From NCBI GenBank assembly GCA_903918325.1, contig CAIXDY010000065.1:1-9865 (forward strand): DNA of 9,865 nucleotides. Reading direction: 5' to 3'. This document shows positions 1-6,614 of this stretch, piece after piece. Below the pieces are notes generated by a model that had not been told where the DNA came from, made no database searches, and saw only the letters and a list, made by a program, of their open reading frames with translations. The first letter of the stretch is position 1. Every line of letters starts with the position of its first letter. Made by a program: the position numbers and the translations under genes. Source of the stretch: an uncultured Actinomycetes bacterium. GTDB taxonomy: Bacteria > Actinomycetota > Actinomycetes > Nanopelagicales > Nanopelagicaceae.

Positions 1-866
1 AGCAGTTTACCTAGTGCAAGAAAATTCTTAGTTTCAAGAGCTTGAACTGAATCAAGTACACGCTTCATTTCAGTTACAGCATGGCGGGCTCGAATAAATT
101 CAGTTTCGCTCAAAAGTTGGCGAGAACTTTGCAGTTGATCAAGGGTTAAATCCCGCAAAGAAGTTATCCCTAACTTTGCCACCGCCGATTCACATGAAGC
201 TCGTCTTTGGGCATAACCACCATCAGTGAGTGAATGATGGGCTTGCGTATCAATGATTAAAAGTTCCAAACCACTTGAAGCAACATCAAAAACGATATTG
301 CGCGTGGTCAAATCTCTACAGTCCAATAAGAGAGCCGAACCTGCATGTGCCATCAGCGAAACCGATTGATCCATAATTCCACATGGAACTCCGACATATT
401 CATTTTCACCTTTTTGTGTCAATCGTGCTAATTCCTCAAGCGAAAATCCAAGTGAAAATAAATGATTGAGGGCAGTTGCTACCGAACATTCCAATGCAGC
501 TGATGAAGATAAGCCAGCACCTAGCGGAACATGTCCATCGATCATGATGTCTAGGCCTTTGTCGATCCCAAGAGCCCACACAACACTGAGTGGATAGCGT
601 TCCCATTCACCTTTGAGGCCAGGTTTTACTGAATCTAGATTTACTTCAACTATTTTGTGGCGACGCTGAACCGAAGCAATTCGCACTTTTCTGTCGTGTC
701 GAACTTTAACTGCGGCATACGTCTGGTCTTTTATGGCAAAAGGAAGTACAAAACCATCGCTGTAATCGATGTGTTCACCGATTAAATTCACGCGCCCAGG
801 GGCGGCGGCAATAATGTCGGCTCTGTTACCAAAAACTTCTACAAATTTATTATCAATGAGTGTCAT
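1..866 (-). CDS. galK: Galactokinase, C-terminus cut off by the left window edge
   Basis: Galactokinase phosphorylates alpha-D-galactose with ATP to galactose-1-phosphate, the first Leloir step, in the cytoplasm. I translated the minus strand from the ATG at 866; it stays open to the edge (288 codons plus two bases). All but the C-terminal motif of the GHMP kinase fold is visible. Residues 24-35 are the galactokinase signature GRVNLIGEHIDY, with Ile33 where Thr is more usual. Residues 114-126 are the ATP loop PLGAGLSSSAALE. CGIMDQ at 162-167 holds the likely catalytic base Asp166. Family members are about 380-390 residues, so roughly the last 100 residues, including the glycine-rich third GHMP motif, lie outside the window. 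It starts 9 bases after the galE stop and is the third gene of galT-galE-galK. The Shine-Dalgarno is weak (only GAG in the spacer), so translation may be coupled to galE. The identity is secure. Confidence 0.96.
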   Translation of the reverse strand, partial: MTLIDNKFVEVFGNRADIIAAAPGRVNLIGEHIDYSDGFVLPFAIKDQTYAAVKVRHDRKVRIASVQRRHKIVEVNLDSVKPGLKGEWERYPLSVVWALGIDKGLDIMIDGHVPLGAGLSSSAALECSVATALNHLFSLGFSLEELARLTQKGENEYVGVPCGIMDQSVSLMAHAGSALLLDCRDLTTRNIVFDVASSGLELLIIDTQAHHSLTDGGYAQRRASCESAVAKLGITSLRDLTLDQLQSSRQLLSETEFIRARHAVTEMKRVLDSVQALETKNFLALGKL

Positions 867-875
867 AGCCGAGCT

Positions 876-1829
876 CTATTTCAGGCTAGCCAATGTGTCA
901 GCAACCATCAATTCAATTCCTCGGGTGGGGATCCAATCCAGAGCGCGCTTTGCTTTATTTATATCGGCAATCAGTACGGCTGGATCACCGTCACGACGAG
1001 GCGCCGCCGTTGTTGGAATTTCAAAACCTACAGCTGTGGAAGCCGCAGCGATGACTTCTTTAACTGAGTATCCATCGCCACTGCCTAAATTATAAATATC
1101 ATGGTTGCCAGGCTTTAATGCATGTAAAGCTTTAATGTGGGCATCAATTAAATCAATAACGTGAACGTAATCACGAATACATGTGCCATCGGGAGTAGGC
1201 CAGTCAGTACCAAAAATCTTTACTGGATTCTCTGGGGTGCTTCGCAAAACATTAGGAATCAAATGCGTTTCTGGGTTATGTCGCTCGGCTAACCAACCTC
1301 GTGCCGACTTTAAGGCACCTGCAACATTGAAATAGCGAAGTGACGCTGCAGCAATTCCACGCGAAGCAGCTTCGGCAGAAATCATCTGGTCTATGGCCAA
1401 TTTTGTTGCGCCATATGGATTAGTTGGCTTAGTCGGTGCATTTTCTTTAATAGGTGTTTCTAAAGGTTCACCATAAGTTGCTGCTGATGATGAAAATACT
1501 AATTGGGCAATTCCAGCGTTATGCATTTGGTCCAGCAAGTTACGAGTTCCATCAACATTTACTGAATGATAAAGATCAGGTTTTTGAACGGATTCTCCTA
1601 CAAGGGATTTTCCAGCAAAGTGCATCACCGCTTCGCAACCAGTGAGGGCGTTGGCAATGTCTACCGGATTAAGTAATGAACCTTGCGTAAAACTCACTCC
1701 GGCGGGCACGCTATCGGCATGACCAGTACTGCAGTCATCGAGGATGGATATTTCAAAGCCTTGAGTTAATAAGGTATCAACGGCGGTAGAACCTATATAA
1801 CCAGTGCCACCTGTAACCAAAACACGCAT
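876..1829 (-). CDS. galE: UDP-glucose 4-epimerase
   Basis: GalE interconverts UDP-galactose and UDP-glucose with bound NAD, regenerating the UDP-glucose that GalT consumes. The 317-residue protein is an extended short-chain dehydrogenase. It starts directly with the beta1 strand and the NAD-binding GGTGYIG at residues 7-13. The catalytic triad is visible as Ser115 (in SSSAATYG), Tyr139 and Lys143 (YGATK). RYFNVAGA at 165-172 and RDYVHVIDL at 209-217 are typical GalE segments. It is somewhat shorter than E. coli GalE (338). The start is well supported: the ATG overlaps the galT stop as TAATG, and GGGAAG lies 10 bases upstream inside galT, so galT and galE are probably translationally coupled. 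Related epimerases acting on other UDP-sugars look similar, but the position between galT and galK makes GalE by far the best call. Confidence 0.96.
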   Translation of the reverse strand: MRVLVTGGTGYIGSTAVDTLLTQGFEISILDDCSTGHADSVPAGVSFTQGSLLNPVDIANALTGCEAVMHFAGKSLVGESVQKPDLYHSVNVDGTRNLLDQMHNAGIAQLVFSSSAATYGEPLETPIKENAPTKPTNPYGATKLAIDQMISAEAASRGIAAASLRYFNVAGALKSARGWLAERHNPETHLIPNVLRSTPENPVKIFGTDWPTPDGTCIRDYVHVIDLIDAHIKALHALKPGNHDIYNLGSGDGYSVKEVIAAASTAVGFEIPTTAAPRRDGDPAVLIADINKAKRALDWIPTRGIELMVADTLASLK

Positions 1830-2941
1830 TACAAAATTACTTCCCGTAGTTGTGCGGCAGACTGCTCGGGTTGAACATCCATGATGAATGCCCCCATTGC
1901 TGATTCTGAGCCAGCTAAATATTTCAACTTACCTGGAGCTCGACGCACACTCGTTATTTGCCAATGCAAACGCAGCACATCGCGTCCAACTCGTACTGGC
2001 GCTTGATGCCAAGCCGCGATGTAGGCCATCTCTACGCCAAATACTCCATCGAGCCGTTTCATAACTTCAAGTGCAATGGGAGCATATGCCGCGCGGTCTT
2101 GCTCGGTTAACCCAGTTAAATCGGCAACTGGGTTACGTGGAGCAACATGAATTTCAAATGGATATCGAGCAGCAAATGGGACGAAAGCAATCCATCGATC
2201 ATTTTGCGCCACGATTCTGACCTTGTCTTTGATCTCACGTGCAACAACTTCATCAAATAAAATCTTATTGGTTTGTTTTTTATATGTAGTTGCTGCTGCC
2301 AACATTTTTTCAACGCGTGGGGGTAGATATGAGTAGGCATAAATTTGTCCATGCGGATGTGAAATCGTGACACCAATTTCTTCTCCACGATTTTCAAAAG
2401 GTGCAATGTGCTGGATATAACTTTCTTTAGAAAGTTCTTCAGTTCTATCTATCCAAGCTTCAAGTAGCACGCGAACGCGTTGTTCAGATAAATCTTTAAA
2501 AGAGTTTCCATGCTCGGCAGTAAAGCAAATAACTTCACATTTTCCGGCGGCAGTTCCAGTATCGGTATCTGGCCCAACTTGATCAGGAAGTGCCCAGTCA
2601 CCGATAGGCGCGCGAAGTGAGGGAGAACGATTATCAAATACAACTACTTCGTAATCAGATTCTGGAATTTCAGTTAATAAATCTCCAGTAGTTGGGCACA
2701 ATGGGCAGAGCTCTTTAGGCGGCAAAAAAATACGACTTTGACGATGCGCTGCCATTGCAACCCACTCATTTACAAGTGGATCAAGGCGAAGTTCGCCGAT
2801 TGGAGGTTGCGCCTCAACTGGACGCTGGTCTTGGGCCGCACGTTCATGCGGTGAACTGTCGTAATAACGAATTGTTCGAGCATCGGCCATTTGGCGATCA
2901 TTGCGAATGACCCCTGCCAGTAACTTTTTACTCTGACCCAT
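1829..2941 (-). CDS. galT: Galactose-1-phosphate uridylyltransferase
   Basis: GalT transfers UMP from UDP-glucose to galactose-1-phosphate, giving UDP-galactose and glucose-1-phosphate, through a uridylyl-histidine intermediate. It is a class I (HIT-like) GalT. The active-site motif is HPHGQ at residues 195-199, with His197 the expected nucleophile. Cys79, Cys82, His144 and His195 match the zinc-ligand pattern of the E. coli enzyme. RNPVADL and RLHWQITSVRR towards the C-terminus also fit. At 370 residues from the ATG at 2941 it is a little longer than usual (about 350). An alternative ATG at 2890 (residue 18, MADARTIRYYD) would give 353 residues, but no Shine-Dalgarno precedes it. The ATG at 2941 lies just downstream of a candidate -10, so a leaderless or near-leaderless start there is plausible. 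It is the first gene of the operon and is divergent from the galactosidase gene across only 20 bases. Confidence 0.96.
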   Translation of the reverse strand: MGQSKKLLAGVIRNDRQMADARTIRYYDSSPHERAAQDQRPVEAQPPIGELRLDPLVNEWVAMAAHRQSRIFLPPKELCPLCPTTGDLLTEIPESDYEVVVFDNRSPSLRAPIGDWALPDQVGPDTDTGTAAGKCEVICFTAEHGNSFKDLSEQRVRVLLEAWIDRTEELSKESYIQHIAPFENRGEEIGVTISHPHGQIYAYSYLPPRVEKMLAAATTYKKQTNKILFDEVVAREIKDKVRIVAQNDRWIAFVPFAARYPFEIHVAPRNPVADLTGLTEQDRAAYAPIALEVMKRLDGVFGVEMAYIAAWHQAPVRVGRDVLRLHWQITSVRRAPGKLKYLAGSESAMGAFIMDVQPEQSAAQLREVIL

Positions 2942-2961
2942 AGTGTCGTTACTCTATCGTT
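2942..2961. promoter_or_regulatory. Divergent galT / alpha-galactosidase promoter region with overlapping -10 elements
   Basis: This 20-base spacer is the only non-coding DNA between the two divergent start codons. It contains TTACTCTA at 2949-2956. On the plus strand TACTCT (2950-2955) fits the TANNNT -10 consensus, and six bases separate it from the GTG start at 2962, the spacing expected if transcription begins on the first base of the start codon. On the minus strand TAGAGT (2956-2951) also fits TANNNT and would start transcription close to the galT ATG at 2941. The -35 matches are weak: TTTACT at 2927-2932 with a 17-base spacer for the plus direction, none convincing for the minus direction. 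No start site has been measured, so the promoter call is an inference. Confidence 0.55.
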
Positions 2962-5064
2962 GTGACTAAGCAATCGGCACTTTTAAGCGCTCCAACTTCT
3001 TCGTTGCTGCTAGAAGTTGTCAATGGCGCCTTGGTAATTCGCCATTGGGGAGCCCCAATAAATGGTGATCTTGCTGATGTGGCAGTTGCTGCTCGAGTTT
3101 CAATTGCAAATTCATCATGGGACGAGCCACAACTTCCTGGAGTAATGCGTGAAAGTTCACGTGGATTTTTAGGGCGACCATCATTATCGGGTCATCGAAA
3201 TGGTAAAGCGTGGTCAACTAAGTTTGAAGTGACAGATTTTCATCACCAAGATAATCATTGCGCCGTCACGTTACGAGACTTCCATGCAGAACTTGAAGTA
3301 AACATCACTTTTGATTTAGACGTTCATGGAGTTTTAATCCAAAAAGCGAATATTAAAAATATTGGTGAGAGTGAATATGCCCTGAATGAATATATTCATT
3401 GGTTACCGCTACCACAGGAAGCAACGCAAACTTTAGATTTTGCTGGTCGTTGGTCCAATGAACGCCAACCACAACGCAGAGATATTCAAACTGGAACTTG
3501 GGTGCGCGAATCACGCGAAGGACGCAGTGGACATAATTTTTCAATTGCCGATATTGCACTTACTTCGCAGACTTCATTTCAATCAGGTTCAGCCTGGGCC
3601 ACCAGCATTGCTTGGAGCGGGAATTCGCATTATTTAGTTGAACGTGGATTTGATGGCGGGCAATCAATTGGCGCCGGTGAACTCTTACTGCCAGGTGAAG
3701 TAATTCTTAAAGCTAATGAAAGTTACCAAGCACCTGCATTATTTGCCGTGTTCTCGGCCCATGGTTTAGATGGAGTGAGCACCACTTTTCATTCACATCT
3801 TCGAGCACGTTCTGTACATCCAAAGCGTCCTCGACCATTGACGTTAAATATGTGGGAAGCGCTGTATTTCGATCATGATGAAGCAAAAATTAAAGAACTC
3901 ATCGACGTGGCTTCTGAGATTGGAATTGAGCGCGTAGTTCTAGATGACGGTTGGTTCCACTCGCGCCGTAATGATCGATCAGGTTTGGGTGATTGGGTTG
4001 TCGATCCTGCAGTCTGGCCACAGGGATTAACACCTATCATCGAGTACATCAATGGCAAGGGAATTGAATTTGGTTTGTGGTTTGAAGGCGAGATGGTCAA
4101 TCCAGATTCAGATCTGTATCGCAATCACCCTGAATGGATTTTGCACGAAGGTGATCGAACTCCACCACTGTGGCGCCATCAATTAGTTCTGGATTTGTCC
4201 CATGAAGGCGCTTACAGCCACGTGCTGGAACAAACATCTTCGATCCTGGCTACACATGCAATTGCATATATCAAATGGGATCACAATCGAGTGTTAGTTG
4301 ATGCTGGTCACTTGGGGCATGCTGGAGTACACCAACAAACTCAAGCGATTTACCGCTTATTTGCTGAATTAAAAAAGCGCCATCCTGGTCTTGAAATTGA
4401 ATCATGTGCATCTGGTGGCGCACGAATTGATTTAGGTGTAATCGATTTAGTTGATCGTTTTTGGACAAGTGACAATAACGATGCACTCGAACGTCAAAGG
4501 ATTCAACGATGGACTTCGCAAGTAATTCCGCCTGAATTATTAGGTACACATATTGGGCCAACTCATGGTCATCAAACTGGTCGTACTCTTGAATTATCAA
4601 TGCGTGCTACAACGGCGCTCTTTGGCCATGCTGGAATTGAATGGAACATCACTGAAGCCACGGATCAAGAGCGAAAGCACTTAGCAACATGGGCGGCTTA
4701 TTACAAAGAAAACCGCGCGCTCTTACATAGTGGAAAATCAATCCGTATTGATTATCCCGATGATCATGGATATTTGTATGGCGTTAGCGCACTTGATACA
4801 AAGAAATCTATTTTTGCTTATGTCCAGTTAACTCCAACTGCAGTAATTCATCCCGCAGCACTTAAATTTCCAGGTTTAGATCCACACGCTACTTATTTAG
4901 TGAAGGCAGTATTTCCTGCCGGCAAACCACGGTACATGTTGATTTCGCCACCAACGTGGATCGAAGGTGTGAAGATTTCAGGAAGTGCGCTTGCAGCAAT
5001 TGGAGTCAGCGCACCAATTCTTGCACCAGCCAATGCGCTGTTAATAGAAATTACTAAGCTTTAA
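2962..5064 (+). CDS. Alpha-galactosidase, glycoside hydrolase family 36
   Basis: This enzyme hydrolyses terminal alpha-linked galactose from small galactosides such as melibiose, raffinose or galactosyl-glycerols. The 700 residues have the GH36 layout: an N-terminal beta-sandwich (about 1-285), a catalytic barrel (about 290-600) and a small C-terminal beta domain. Visible motifs are NMWEALYFD at 296-304, LDDGWF at 327-332 (Asp328/Asp329 contact galactose in the family), IKWDHNR at 437-443 with Asp440 as nucleophile, CASGGAR at 482-488, and WTSDNNDA at 501-508 with Asp504 as likely acid/base. All catalytic residues are present. There is no signal peptide or membrane segment, so it is cytoplasmic and needs imported substrate. 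The start is a GTG with no Shine-Dalgarno but an ideally spaced -10, suggesting a leaderless mRNA. It is divergent from galTEK, which takes up its product. Family symbols vary (galA, rafA, aga), so none is assigned. Confidence 0.94.
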   Translation: MTKQSALLSAPTSSLLLEVVNGALVIRHWGAPINGDLADVAVAARVSIANSSWDEPQLPGVMRESSRGFLGRPSLSGHRNGKAWSTKFEVTDFHHQDNHCAVTLRDFHAELEVNITFDLDVHGVLIQKANIKNIGESEYALNEYIHWLPLPQEATQTLDFAGRWSNERQPQRRDIQTGTWVRESREGRSGHNFSIADIALTSQTSFQSGSAWATSIAWSGNSHYLVERGFDGGQSIGAGELLLPGEVILKANESYQAPALFAVFSAHGLDGVSTTFHSHLRARSVHPKRPRPLTLNMWEALYFDHDEAKIKELIDVASEIGIERVVLDDGWFHSRRNDRSGLGDWVVDPAVWPQGLTPIIEYINGKGIEFGLWFEGEMVNPDSDLYRNHPEWILHEGDRTPPLWRHQLVLDLSHEGAYSHVLEQTSSILATHAIAYIKWDHNRVLVDAGHLGHAGVHQQTQAIYRLFAELKKRHPGLEIESCASGGARIDLGVIDLVDRFWTSDNNDALERQRIQRWTSQVIPPELLGTHIGPTHGHQTGRTLELSMRATTALFGHAGIEWNITEATDQERKHLATWAAYYKENRALLHSGKSIRIDYPDDHGYLYGVSALDTKKSIFAYVQLTPTAVIHPAALKFPGLDPHATYLVKAVFPAGKPRYMLISPPTWIEGVKISGSALAAIGVSAPILAPANALLIEITKL

Positions 5065-6566
5065 TCAACCCAGTTAAGCGTTCGTTCGACCGCTTTTTTC
5101 CACTGCTTGTAACCAGCTTCACGAATTGGTGCAGTAGACGTTGCTGTCCATCGGCGCGATTGTTGCCACTGTTTTTTAACTTCGGCTTGTGAACTCCAGA
5201 AACCAACCGCTAAACCAGCAGCATATGCCGCACCCAGGGCCGTAGTTTCAGCGATTAAGGGGCGAGTGATATCGATTCCCATGATGTCGGCCTGCATCTG
5301 CATGCACAAAGAGTTTGCAGTAATTCCGCCATCAACGCGCATCTCTTTCATCGGAACACCACTATCGGCAACCATTGCATCCATTACATCGCGTGTTTGA
5401 TAACAAATGGCTTCAAGCGCTGCGCGAGCAAGGTGGGCTTTAGTTGCGGCGCGAGTTAGCCCCACAATTGCTCCACGGGCATCACTTCGCCAATACGGGG
5501 CGAACAAACCTGAAAATGCTGGAACGAAATAAACTCCAGCCGTATCGGTAACCGTTGAAGCAAGATTTTCAGTCTCGGCAGCATTAGAAATAATTCCGAG
5601 TTGATCCCGCAGCCATTGAATCGCAGAACCCGTAACAGCTACCGAACCCTCTAGAGCATATCGAGCGGGTTCATCGCCAAATTTGAAACAAACGGTTGTG
5701 AGTAAACCATTCTTAGAGCGAACGATTTCAGTTCCAGTGTTTAGCAAAGCAAAATTACCCGTGCCATATGTTGTTTTAGATTCACCGCGCTCAAAACAGA
5801 CTTGACCCACCATTGCCGCTTGTTGGTCACCCAAAATACCGGCAATCGGAATAGCTGTTCCAAACGGACCGTGAGGTGCAGTCAGTGCATACGTTTCTGA
5901 AGAGGATTTAATTGCTGGCAAAGCCGAACGTGAAACACCAAATATCTTTAAGAGTTCGTCATCCCAATCTAGAGTCTCTAAATTCATTAACAATGTACGG
6001 CTTGCATTTGTGACATCGGTTGCAAGCGTTCCACCTTGAACTCCACCCGATAAATTCCACAGTAGCCAGGAATCAATCGTTCCCATTCGAACATTGGCGC
6101 CATCTGCCCCGGAAACATTATTTAAAAACCAGTTCATTTTGCTTCCAGCAAAATATGGCGCAATCGTTAAGCCAGTTTTGAAGCGAATAGATTCCTTGTG
6201 TGCATCACTTAAAGTTGCTAAAAAATCAGTGGTTCGAGTGTCCTGCCACACGATGGCATTGGCCAAAGGTGCACCAGTAGTTACATCCCAAACAACGGTA
6301 GTTTCACGCTGATTAGTGATGCCGATGGCAGCTAAATCTGATCCCAAAATGTCGGCCTGCTTTAACGCGGCAGTAATTACTTGTTGAGTTCGCTCCCAAA
6401 TCTCGTTGGCATCATGCTCAACCCAGCCAGGTTTCGGCATAATTTGGCGATGTTCTAATTGATGTTGACCAACAACTTTTCCTGCATGGTCAAAAATCAT
6501 GAATCGAGTACTTGATGTGCCTTGATCCAAACTGCCTATGTAAGCCACGTGATGAAAACCCTTCAC
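5061..6566 (-). CDS. glpK: Glycerol kinase
   Basis: GlpK phosphorylates glycerol with ATP to sn-glycerol-3-phosphate in the cytoplasm, trapping it for GlpD. It is a full-length FGGY-family kinase. From the upstream start, YIGSLDQGTSSTRF at residues 9-22 is the first phosphate-binding segment, GWVEHD at 47-52 and NQRETT at 85-90 are substrate-site motifs, and GDQQAA at 246-251 holds the catalytic Asp247. VDGGITAN at 411-418 and TTALGAAYAAGL at 431-442 form the C-terminal nucleotide region. Two in-frame GTG starts compete. The one at 6566 (501 residues) has no Shine-Dalgarno. The one at 6548 (495 residues, beginning MAYIGSLDQG) has GAAGGG at 6564-6559, ten bases upstream, and matches the usual family N-terminus, so I prefer 6548. 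The stop codon overlaps that of the galactosidase gene in a shared TTAA. It is divergent from glpD, which uses its product. Confidence 0.96.
   Translation of the reverse strand: MKGFHHVAYIGSLDQGTSSTRFMIFDHAGKVVGQHQLEHRQIMPKPGWVEHDANEIWERTQQVITAALKQADILGSDLAAIGITNQRETTVVWDVTTGAPLANAIVWQDTRTTDFLATLSDAHKESIRFKTGLTIAPYFAGSKMNWFLNNVSGADGANVRMGTIDSWLLWNLSGGVQGGTLATDVTNASRTLLMNLETLDWDDELLKIFGVSRSALPAIKSSSETYALTAPHGPFGTAIPIAGILGDQQAAMVGQVCFERGESKTTYGTGNFALLNTGTEIVRSKNGLLTTVCFKFGDEPARYALEGSVAVTGSAIQWLRDQLGIISNAAETENLASTVTDTAGVYFVPAFSGLFAPYWRSDARGAIVGLTRAATKAHLARAALEAICYQTRDVMDAMVADSGVPMKEMRVDGGITANSLCMQMQADIMGIDITRPLIAETTALGAAYAAGLAVGFWSSQAEVKKQWQQSRRWTATSTAPIREAGYKQWKKAVERTLNWVD
5076..5099 (+). terminator. 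Possible intrinsic terminator of the alpha-galactosidase gene, inside the glpK 3' end
   Basis: Eleven bases after the galactosidase stop codon, AAGCG (5076-5080) can pair with CGCTT (5091-5095). Two further pairs are possible inside the loop (5082-5083 with 5088-5089) after one mismatch, closing on a GTTC tetraloop. A run of six T (5094-5099) follows on the plus strand. The stem is short, so termination may be inefficient. The element lies within the last codons of glpK, read on the other strand, and has no T tail in the glpK direction. Confidence 0.4.
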
Positions 6567-6614
6567 ATTTAAGTTAGGCTTACTCTACCCAGATGCAATG
6601 GAGATGCAACGCTC
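6567..6614. promoter_or_regulatory. Divergent glpK / glpD promoter region with overlapping -10 elements
   Basis: This 48-base spacer holds TTACTCTA at 6580-6587, the same octamer as in the galT/galactosidase spacer. The plus-strand TACTCT (6581-6586) would place the glpD transcript start near 6593, leaving a short leader with GGAGA at 6600-6604 ten bases before the ATG at 6615. The minus-strand TAGAGT (6587-6582) would start the glpK transcript near 6575, about 27 bases before the preferred GTG at 6548 and its GAAGGG. TTGCAT on the minus strand (6609-6604, 16-base spacer) is a partial -35 for glpK; no good -35 is seen for glpD. No clear operator palindrome is visible. Start sites are inferred, not measured. 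Confidence 0.5.

Noticed and set aside
437..443. Possible active-site change in the GH36 alpha-galactosidase (these are residue positions): KWDHNR instead of the better-known KWDMNR.
   Set aside because: To my knowledge His at this position also occurs in actinobacterial GH36 enzymes, and the nucleophile Asp440 and all other motifs are intact, so it is not evidence of altered function.
769..1095. Plus-strand open frame of 108 codons opposite galK and galE.
   Set aside because: It lies antisense to two clearly conserved genes, has no family-like motif and no promoter or ribosome site; it is a shadow frame.
2888..2890. ATG at 2890 as the galT start.
   Set aside because: Length would fit the family slightly better, but no ribosome site precedes it and the upstream ATG at 2941 lies at the promoter; kept only as an alternative.
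4271..4600. Minus-strand open frame of 109 codons opposite the alpha-galactosidase active-site region.
   Set aside because: The composition is that of an antisense shadow of a conserved coding region, with no recognisable domain.
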